DNA of 8,362 nucleotides. Origin: Nitrospirota bacterium (lineage in GTDB: Bacteria; Nitrospirota; Nitrospiria; SBBL01; Manganitrophaceae). The first letter of the stretch is position 1; the number at the start of each line of letters is the position of its first letter. Positions 1 through 5,497 of this stretch are shown one piece after another. A model generated the notes under the pieces. It saw only the letters and a program-made list of their open reading frames with translations, did not search any database and had not been told where the DNA came from. Both the position numbers and the translations under genes were made by a program. The stretch lies in the NCBI GenBank assembly GCA_023248505.1, contig JAHFEM010000057.1, positions 1 to 8,362 of the forward strand, in the 5' to 3' direction.

Positions 1-816
1 TTGAAGCTCAAACTTTTTTTTCTCATCCTGGGTTGCGCGGCGGGAATCGCGCTTCCGGTTTATTTTAGCTTCCATCCTTATCGGCCAAAGGCGCTCCTGC
101 CCCGCTGGATCGGCATCCTCGGCTCGGCGATGATGATCGGCGGCGCTCTCTTTTACACCCTCCGGAAGCGGATCAAGGCGCTCAAGAGCTTCGGCAAGAT
201 GAAGAGCTGGCTCGATGTCCACATCTTCCTTTGCCTTTTCGGACCGCTTTTGATCGTCTATCACAGCGCATTTGCGATCAAGGCCCCCAACTCCGCCGTC
301 GCATTCTATGTAATGCTGATGATGGTGACGAGCGGTCTCGTCGGCCGATACATCTTTCGTCATTTTCAGCTGACCCTCTCCGGAGAGCGGGCCACCCTGC
401 GGGAAATCGGAGAAGAGGCCGCCCAATTGAATGCAAAGATCCAGACCCATTTCTCGGACGCTCAGAAAATTCTCGCCACGATCACGACCTTCTTTGATCT
501 GCGCGCCGCGCCGAAGCCGGCCGGACTCTCCGGCCTGGTCGGCGTGATGTTCCGGCTCGACCGGCTGGAGCGGCGGCTTCGGCGCCAAATCGGGAGACAT
601 CTTCAGGAACAAGGTCGCCTCCTCGTCCGCCAAGCCGCCTCAGAAGCGGAATCGTTCGAAGGCCTTTTGATCCGGCGGATCAGTCTGGAGAAAAAAATCG
701 CGGCGCTGGAAGTCACCACGAAGCTTTTTTCATACTGGCACAAACTGCATGTTCCGATCGTCTGGATGCTTCTCTTTACGTTCCTGATCCATATCGCGGC
801 GGTGATGCTTTTCTAG
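1..816 (+). CDS. Membrane protein, probable dihaem cytochrome b-type electron-transfer subunit (start at window edge)
   Basis: The 271-residue product has about five hydrophobic helices near residues 5-23, 36-54, 71-91, 98-118 and 248-270. A charged, helix-prone domain of about 125 residues lies between the last two. The positive-inside rule (RKRIK after helix 2, the Arg-rich stretch at 185-199) puts the N-terminus and this domain in the cytoplasm. Helix 3 carries H74 and H88 and the last helix H250 and H264. Both pairs are 14 residues apart, the spacing of dihaem b-type helices, so two stacked haems b are inferred. A conserved-looking SGLVGRYIF segment closes helix 4. I do not recognise a named family. 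The gene ends 12 bp before a 24-haem cytochrome c gene, so a role in passing electrons between the quinone pool and that cytochrome is likely. The TTG at base 1 could be the real start, since a plausible membrane N-terminus follows, but the upstream sequence is not visible and the gene may be cut. Confidence 0.8.
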   Translation: MKLKLFFLILGCAAGIALPVYFSFHPYRPKALLPRWIGILGSAMMIGGALFYTLRKRIKALKSFGKMKSWLDVHIFLCLFGPLLIVYHSAFAIKAPNSAVAFYVMLMMVTSGLVGRYIFRHFQLTLSGERATLREIGEEAAQLNAKIQTHFSDAQKILATITTFFDLRAAPKPAGLSGLVGVMFRLDRLERRLRRQIGRHLQEQGRLLVRQAASEAESFEGLLIRRISLEKKIAALEVTTKLFSYWHKLHVPIVWMLLFTFLIHIAAVMLF

Positions 817-828
817 GCAAAGGAAACG

Positions 829-2622
829 ATGGCAAGAGCAAACCGACTTCTTCTCCTGATCCTCCTCCTTGTTCTCGGCGCGACCCGCGCGGCCCCCGCC
901 ATCGACTTCCTTAAAGGAATCATGCCGGGGAAGGTCTCCGCGCTTCACGAGAAGGTCGAGGGGAGCTGCCTCGAATGCCATGTCCTGGGGCAGAAGCAGT
1001 TCTTCGAGAAGTGCCTGACTTGTCATAAAGAGATCAAGAACGATATCGAGAGGAAAAAGAGCTTCCATGGAAAGATCGACGCCGCCCGCTGCGAAACCTG
1101 TCACGCCGAACATAAGGGACGGGAGAATTCTCTCATCGATTTTAAGAAGGAAAAGTTCGATCACACACAGGCGGAATTTTCTCTCGTCGGAAAACATCGC
1201 CAAACCGAATGCGCCGGATGTCATCTAAAACATAAATATCGTGAAACGCCGCGCGATTGTCTCGCCTGCCACGTGAAAAAGGACAAGCACGAGGGGGGTC
1301 TGGGGAAAGCCTGCGAGCGATGCCACACGTCCGATAGTTGGAAGGAAATCAAATTCGATCATTCCAAAACGCGGTTTCTTCTGGAGGGGAAGCATCAAAC
1401 GGTTGGTTGCGAGAAGTGTCACGCGTCTGGTCCATTTTCGTCTACACCGACGACCTGCGTCGGATGTCATCAAAAGGAAGACAAACACAAAGGGGTTCTG
1501 GGCCGGCAGTGCGAGAACTGTCACACGGCCGCTGCGTGGAAGAAGATCCTCTTCGATCACAATAAGACGGAGTTCAAGCTCATCGGCCGTCATCAGGAGG
1601 CCCCCTGCCTGAAGTGCCATAAGAGCCCTCCGGTCAAAGAGACGCCGAAGGCCTGTTTTAGCTGCCATCAGAAAGAGGATCGGCATAAAGGGGTTCTGGG
1701 CCGCCAATGCGAGAGCTGTCATTCGGCGGAGGGATGGAAGAAGATCCTCTTCGACCACGACCAGACCCGGTTCAGATTGATCGGGAGTCACCGGGAGGCG
1801 CCCTGTTTGAAATGCCATCAGGCCCCGCAACTTCGGGAGACCCCCAAGGCCTGTTTTGAATGTCATCGAAGGGAGGATCGGCATAAAGGAAAACTGGGGC
1901 AGGCGTGCGACCGCTGCCATGTCGCCGAGAAGTGGAAACGGATCACCTTCGATCACGCCGCCACAAAGTATCCGCTGATCGGGAAACATATCACCGTCCC
2001 CTGCGCGAAATGCCACGCGGAGGAGCGATACAAGATTTCAAACGAATGCAGCGCCTGTCATCGGAAAGACGACAAACACCAGGAGAAGCTGGGCGATGGT
2101 TGCGATCGGTGCCACGTCGAGAAGACCTGGAAGGAGATTCAAAAATTCGATCATCAGAAAACGCGCTTTCCCCTCCTCGGAAAGCACGAGCCGATTCGCT
2201 GCGCGCGATGCCATCAAACCCTTCTTTTCAAAGATGTCTCCTCCGTCTGTGTCGATTGCCATCGGGAGGATGACTATCATCGAGGGACCTTCGGGGGGAA
2301 GTGCGAATTTTGCCACGCGGCCGACGACTGGAAGCGGCAGACGTTCGACCATGTCAAGGAGACCGGCTATCCGCTGATCGAGAAGCACAGCAAGATCAAA
2401 TGCGGAGATTGCCATCGGAAGCCGCTCTTTACTCAAAAAACCTCCCGTCAGTGCGTGCAATGCCATCGTCGGGACGATCCCCATGACGGAGAGCTCGGCG
2501 CCCGATGCGAGATCTGCCATACCACCGTCGGCTTTAAGGTGATCAAGAAGATTTCGTCTGAAAAAGAATTCATCGGGATCGCCCGATTCCGAAGAGCGAC
2601 CCGTTCGGTGAAGGGACCGTGA
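829..2622 (+). CDS. Secreted 24-haem c-type cytochrome made of seven trihaem repeats
   Basis: The 597-residue product opens with a Sec signal peptide (basic MARANR, a Leu-rich core, likely cleavage after AAPA at about residue 24), so it acts outside the inner membrane. I count 24 CxxCH haem-attachment motifs, with first cysteines at 47, 62, 88, 128, 144, 162, 194, 210, 228, 260, 276, 294, 326, 342, 360, 392, 407, 425, 458, 474, 492, 525, 542 and 560. From residue 110 the protein is seven 66-residue units, each with the order FDH, GKH-like, CxxCH, CxxCH, DKH-like, CxxCH. The extra histidines suit bis-His ligation. It belongs broadly to the cytochrome c3/c7-like multihaem proteins and probably works as an electron conduit. 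AGGA at 821-824 supports the ATG, and the 12-bp gap to the b-type gene implies one transcript. The last 33 residues are basic and haem-free. The electron donor and acceptor are unknown. Confidence 0.95.
   Translation: MARANRLLLLILLLVLGATRAAPAIDFLKGIMPGKVSALHEKVEGSCLECHVLGQKQFFEKCLTCHKEIKNDIERKKSFHGKIDAARCETCHAEHKGRENSLIDFKKEKFDHTQAEFSLVGKHRQTECAGCHLKHKYRETPRDCLACHVKKDKHEGGLGKACERCHTSDSWKEIKFDHSKTRFLLEGKHQTVGCEKCHASGPFSSTPTTCVGCHQKEDKHKGVLGRQCENCHTAAAWKKILFDHNKTEFKLIGRHQEAPCLKCHKSPPVKETPKACFSCHQKEDRHKGVLGRQCESCHSAEGWKKILFDHDQTRFRLIGSHREAPCLKCHQAPQLRETPKACFECHRREDRHKGKLGQACDRCHVAEKWKRITFDHAATKYPLIGKHITVPCAKCHAEERYKISNECSACHRKDDKHQEKLGDGCDRCHVEKTWKEIQKFDHQKTRFPLLGKHEPIRCARCHQTLLFKDVSSVCVDCHREDDYHRGTFGGKCEFCHAADDWKRQTFDHVKETGYPLIEKHSKIKCGDCHRKPLFTQKTSRQCVQCHRRDDPHDGELGARCEICHTTVGFKVIKKISSEKEFIGIARFRRATRSVKGP
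1156..2520 (+). repeat. Seven in-frame 198-bp tandem repeats encoding trihaem modules
   Basis: The FDH motif that opens each unit recurs at residues 110, 176, 242, 308, 374, 440 and 506, exactly 66 residues (198 bp) apart every time. Small internal length changes in units 5-7 are balanced within the unit. The middle units are also alike at the DNA level: the 20-bp string at 1537-1556 recurs unchanged at 1735-1754, and the 17-bp string at 1489-1505 recurs at 1687-1703, both offset by 198 bp. The outer units are more diverged. This indicates growth by tandem duplication, with more recent duplication or gene conversion in the middle. The seventh unit lacks a following FDH. Confidence 0.93.
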
Positions 2623-2640
2623 GAGGGACGCCGAGACGGC

Positions 2641-3255
2641 TTACGGCATCTTCGGGGAGGGGGGATTTTTTTGGGTGAGGAAGCGGGCGATATCGTCTAC
2701 CTGCGTCGGATCGGGAGAAAGGAATTCGACGCCGACCCCTTCCGGTCCCTTCCATCGAATTTGACCGGCGAGGTGGATCTCTTCATCCTGGAGAAAAAAT
2801 TGGACTTCGATGATATCACCGGGATTAAAGTGACGCTCGGTCTGAATAGAACAGCCTCCTTCACTGAGGTCCGTCAACAAGGACGGCTCTTTGTCCAAGA
2901 GGGCCTCCCGATGGAGCCTCAAACGGGTCGAGCGTCTCGCAATCGAGGCGTCTTGGACTTTCTGAATGAGACTCACCAGCCGGAGGACCTGATCATCCTT
3001 TTGAGATTCGAACACGATACCGTATCGGTTGGGGCTGGCGACGTGAATCACCCGGCCGAGCATGCGGAACTTCTCGCCAAAGGCGGAGAACGCCAGTTGG
3101 ATCGGATCTGAATCGTTGAGAGGTTGGTTACACTCGACAAGACATCCGCCGAGACTCAGCTTTTTGACGGCCGCTCGAACATTACGATTAACGCGCGCGT
3201 CGAGGTTGACATCAACGCGGACGAATTTGCGTCTTTCATAAGCGGAAACGGACAA
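2641..3255 (-). CDS. Tandem PilZ-domain protein (probable c-di-GMP-responsive)
   Basis: The 204-residue soluble protein holds two PilZ-like beta-barrels, at roughly 7-100 and 106-195. PilZ domains bind cyclic di-GMP through an RxxxR motif and a later D/NxSxxG motif. The second domain has both (R107-R111 and DLSEGG at 129-134) and should bind. The first has R9-R13 but reads KLSLGG at 32-37, lacking the usual Asp/Asn, so its binding may be weak or lost. There is no output domain, so it probably acts by binding a partner, for instance in motility, polysaccharide or envelope control. The start is TTG: an in-frame TAG lies only five codons upstream (3268-3270), and AGGAG at 3265-3269 is 9 nt from it, so no other start is possible. 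It converges on the cytochrome gene with 18 bp between the stop codons. A functional link to that cytochrome is not shown. Confidence 0.88.
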   Translation of the reverse strand: MSVSAYERRKFVRVDVNLDARVNRNVRAAVKKLSLGGCLVECNQPLNDSDPIQLAFSAFGEKFRMLGRVIHVASPNRYGIVFESQKDDQVLRLVSLIQKVQDASIARRSTRLRLHREALLDKEPSLLTDLSEGGCSIQTERHFNPGDIIEVQFFLQDEEIHLAGQIRWKGPEGVGVEFLSPDPTQVDDIARFLTQKNPPSPKMP

Positions 3256-3264
3256 TGCTGAATT

Positions 3265-3269
3265 CTCCT
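3265..3269 (-). promoter_or_regulatory. Ribosome binding site deciding the TTG start of the PilZ gene
   Basis: On the minus strand AGGAG lies 9 nt before TTG 3255-3253. An in-frame TAG overlaps the site (3268-3270), which fixes this TTG as the start. Confidence 0.75.
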
Positions 3270-3314
3270 ATCCGGGATATCTTTAAGCGGGATTGGAGGT
3301 CTGAAACCGTCTTT

Positions 3315-3342
3315 ATTGTATCAAATTTATAACAATTTTCAA
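3315..3342 (-). promoter_or_regulatory. Sigma70-type promoter of the PilZ gene
   Basis: On the minus strand TTGAAA (3337-3342) and TACAAT (3315-3320) are separated by 16 bp. Each matches the sigma70 consensus at 5 of 6 positions, within a locally AT-rich stretch. Transcription would begin near 3308 and give a leader of about 50 nt ahead of the ribosome site. Just upstream, CGAAGCG occurs twice on the minus strand (3356-3362 and 3384-3390) as a direct repeat and could be an operator. Confidence 0.6.
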
Positions 3343-3490
3343 CGAAAAACACAGGCGCTTCGTTAAAACACAATAAAAGTCAACGCTTCGCAGTAATAAC
3401 TTTCATTTACCCTCGACAGAATCCCGGCACATCCAGAACAGAGCGCTCTCGTTGCGGATCTGTCGATATCGCCGGCGACGGTTTTCCCGA

Positions 3491-3520
3491 TTGCAATGAT
3501 CGGTCATGATGTTTTATGAT
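3491..3520 (+). promoter_or_regulatory. Candidate sigma70-type promoter for the FKBP isomerase gene
   Basis: TTGCAA (3491-3496) and TATGAT (3515-3520) are 18 bp apart, matching the consensus at 4 of 6 and 5 of 6 positions. A start near 3527 would give a leader of about 165 nt, long for this kind of gene. The leader contains the imperfect inverted repeat at 3571-3640. A promoter nearer the gene cannot be excluded. Confidence 0.4.
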
Positions 3521-3570
3521 TAAAGAAGCTAAGATATCTTACCTTGCCCCAGCACCGCGGAGAATCTCGT

Positions 3571-3640
3571 GCCCTTCCACGATCCCGCCGAGCGCCGCCA
3601 GGAGACCCGGTACATCAAAAGAATCGTGCTTCGGAAGGGC
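3571..3640 (+). repeat. Imperfect inverted repeat in the FKBP gene leader
   Basis: GCCCTTCCACGAT (3571-3583) can pair with ATCGT (3623-3627) and GGAAGGGC (3633-3640). This gives a 13-bp stem with a five-base bulge (3628-3632) and a loop of about 40 nt. It would fold in RNA from either strand. It matches no riboswitch that I recognise. Confidence 0.4.
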
Positions 3641-3690
3641 GACCGCCCACCTCTTTCAACCCCAATGCCATTTAATGAAAGGAGAAAACG

Positions 3691-4119
3691 ATGGCTCAAG
3701 CAAAACGCGGGAATGTTGTAAAGGTTCACTACGTCGGAATGTTCGAAGATGGAATGATCTTCGACACCTCCAGAGAGAGAGAACCGCTCCCCTTCACCAT
3801 CGGAGAGGGAGAAGTTATCCCAGGCTTTGAAGAGGCCGTGGTCGGGATGAATCCGGGAGAATCGAAGAAGGTCGTCCTTTCAGCGGAGAACGCCTATGGT
3901 CCGCGCCATGAAGAGATGGTGCTGATGGTCGATCGGCAGAATCTTCCCGAAGGGCTCGAGCCTGAGGTGGGACAGCAATACCAAATTCCCCAATCCGACG
4001 GTCAATCGATTATTGTCACGGTGACGGAAACCTCCGAATCGAGCGTAACGCTCGACGGCAACCATCCTCTGGCAGGAAAAGAGCTGACCTTCGAGATCGA
4101 GCTCATCGAAATCGCCTAA
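3691..4119 (+). CDS. slyD: FKBP-type peptidyl-prolyl isomerase, SlyD/FkpB type
   Basis: The 142-residue protein catalyses cis-trans isomerisation of X-Pro bonds and acts as a chaperone; with no signal peptide it is cytoplasmic. The FKBP half-domain is at about 1-70 (HYVGMFEDG, FDTS at 24-27, VIPGFEEAV at 42-50). It is interrupted by the insert-in-flap chaperone domain at about 71-120, then completed by the hallmark NHPLAGKELTF at 124-134. This domain order is that of SlyD and FkpB (SlpA). The His/Cys-rich C-terminal tail by which E. coli SlyD binds nickel is absent, as in many non-enteric SlyD proteins, so a role in nickel delivery is not supported. AAAGGAG at 3678-3684, 6 nt before the ATG, fixes the start. 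The gene is monocistronic and converges on the permease gene. The SlyD name rather than FkpB is a judgement. Confidence 0.93.
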   Translation: MAQAKRGNVVKVHYVGMFEDGMIFDTSREREPLPFTIGEGEVIPGFEEAVVGMNPGESKKVVLSAENAYGPRHEEMVLMVDRQNLPEGLEPEVGQQYQIPQSDGQSIIVTVTETSESSVTLDGNHPLAGKELTFEIELIEIA

Positions 4120-4177
4120 TCTTCCGACCCGAATCGTTCGATCGCGAAAAAGTCGGCGGAGCAGTGACGGGAGATCC

Positions 4178-4209
4178 GTCCGGCCGGTGGTCGGCTCGGC
4201 CGGCCGGAC
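4178..4209. terminator. Strong GC hairpin between convergent genes
   Basis: GTCCGGCCGG (4178-4187) and CCGGCCGGAC (4200-4209) form a perfect 10-bp stem with a 12-nt loop, between the ends of the FKBP gene (4119) and the permease gene (4246). Neither strand has a following T-run, so it is not a classic Rho-independent terminator. It could still pause polymerase or protect both 3' ends. Confidence 0.4.
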
Positions 4210-4245
4210 AAGAGGTGGATTCCTTCCGAGTTTCGCCGAAACAAA

Positions 4246-5490
4246 TCACAAGAACCTTATCTCTAAAATCAACACCCCCACGCCGACCGCGATCGTCAAA
4301 AGCGTCAAGATCGCTCCCACTTTAAAATACTCCCAAAAGGAAATTTCCACTTCCGGACGCGCGAGCGAGACAACGATCAGGTTGGCGACGGAGCCGACCA
4401 AGGTGAGGTTGCCGGCCAGCGTGCTGCTCATCGCCAAGGTCAGCCACCCCAGGTCGGGGTTGGGCAGGGCCTTCACGAAAGGCTCCAACAAAACAACGGC
4501 CGGGACATTGCTGACGAGATTCGAGAGAACCAACGTGACGCCGCTGAGGACCGCCACGGTCTGCACCCCCCCTCCCCCCAAGAGCCCCTGGCTTCGTTCC
4601 AACAGCAAAAGAATCCATCCCGAGCGTTCCAACCCCCGCATGACGACGAAGAGGGAGGCAAAGAAGACGAGCAAGGTCCAGTCGACCTTGCGGAAGGCGA
4701 ATTCGGGCTTTCGATTTCCGATCAGGAAGAGGAGCGCCGCTCCGCCGATGGCGACCAGAGGATAGGGCCGGCCGGAGAAGAACAGGCCGATCATCCCCGC
4801 CACCACCGCGAGGCTTTTGACCAAGAGCGCCCGGTCTGTTCCGGCGACCGCTTGCGTCGGATCGATCTCCACCGGTCGAGACGAAGGGCCGAAGAGCGTC
4901 TTTCGATAGAGAAAGGCGATCACGGCCACATTGAGCGCCAAACCGATGAGGGTGATCGGCGAGAGGAAGAGGAGAAAGTAACCGAATGAGATCCCGGAGT
5001 GATTTCCGATGAACATATTCTGCGGATTTCCCATAATCGACATCTGTCCGCCGATGTTTGACGCGGTCGCCAGGCCGATCAGGTAAGGAACCGGGTTTAA
5101 GCGAAGCGGCCGGAGGAGGGAGAGAAGAATCGGCGTGAAGAGAAGACAGATCGTATCGTTCACGAGGACGGCCGAGAGGAAGCCGCTCAGCAAGATCACC
5201 CAAACCAGCAGCCGAAAGGGAGAGAGCGAAATGCGGGTCAAACGCGAAGCGACCCAGTCGAAGAACCCCGCCATCGCCAGGTAGGCGACGACCAACATCA
5301 TCCCCAGCAGCAGGAGGAGGGTGTTCCAGTCGATGGCGATGTAGGCCTCTTGAAGGGAGAGAACGCCGGTCGCCACCATCAGAACGGCGCCGACAAGGGT
5401 GCCGGCCGCCATGTCGAGCGGAAATCCCGGAACGTTTCGAAAGGCGATGAAGGTATAGGTAAAGAGGAATATCAGAAGCGAGGCGGTCAC
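4246..5490 (-). CDS. ArsB/NhaD/SLC13-type (ion transporter superfamily) permease
   Basis: The 414-residue protein is almost wholly hydrophobic, with about 10-12 membrane helices, so it sits in the inner membrane. It shows the two-fold repeat of the ion transporter superfamily. The first half has IDW (53-55), NDT (111-113), ASNIGG (143-148) and GNPQN (154-158). The second has VDW (269-271), SNVP (327-330) and LAGNLTLVGSVAN (358-370). The paired Asn/Ser/Gly hairpins are where these carriers bind substrate and Na+. Close relatives include YbiR-like and ArsB-like proteins; the substrate (arsenite, dicarboxylate, sulfate or cation exchange) cannot be told from the sequence. There is no arsR or arsC nearby. 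The GTG start lies 7 bp after the rimO stop, with GAGG overlapping that stop, so translation is probably coupled to rimO. Confidence 0.87.
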   Translation of the reverse strand: MTASLLIFLFTYTFIAFRNVPGFPLDMAAGTLVGAVLMVATGVLSLQEAYIAIDWNTLLLLLGMMLVVAYLAMAGFFDWVASRLTRISLSPFRLLVWVILLSGFLSAVLVNDTICLLFTPILLSLLRPLRLNPVPYLIGLATASNIGGQMSIMGNPQNMFIGNHSGISFGYFLLFLSPITLIGLALNVAVIAFLYRKTLFGPSSRPVEIDPTQAVAGTDRALLVKSLAVVAGMIGLFFSGRPYPLVAIGGAALLFLIGNRKPEFAFRKVDWTLLVFFASLFVVMRGLERSGWILLLLERSQGLLGGGGVQTVAVLSGVTLVLSNLVSNVPAVVLLEPFVKALPNPDLGWLTLAMSSTLAGNLTLVGSVANLIVVSLARPEVEISFWEYFKVGAILTLLTIAVGVGVLILEIRFL

Positions 5491-5497
5491 GACAGCC

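Noticed and set aside
1225..2016. 263-codon minus-strand frame opposite the cytochrome gene
   Set aside because: It lies wholly antisense to the haem repeats, its own sequence repeats with the same 66-residue period, and it has no independent support. The repeated codons simply keep this frame open.
2038..2520. 160-codon minus-strand frame opposite the cytochrome gene
   Set aside because: Same cause as the frame at 1225-2016; it is a shadow of the repeat array.
1156..2541. Regular tandem repeats as a possible CRISPR or satellite array
   Set aside because: The 198-bp period is in frame and explained by the trihaem protein modules; there is no repeat-spacer pattern.
2623..2640. Possible terminator between the cytochrome and PilZ genes
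   Set aside because: Only short GCCG/CGGC pairing is available around 2630-2648 and there is no T-run, so it is too weak to call.
3691..4119. Nickel-delivery role for the SlyD-like protein, given the nearby NicO remnant
   Set aside because: The His/Cys-rich metal-binding tail is absent and the two genes are more than 3 kb apart in separate units.
4322..5203. 293-codon minus-strand frame in the permease gene
   Set aside because: It is in another frame of a clear membrane transporter and has an Arg/Pro/Gly-rich shadow composition.
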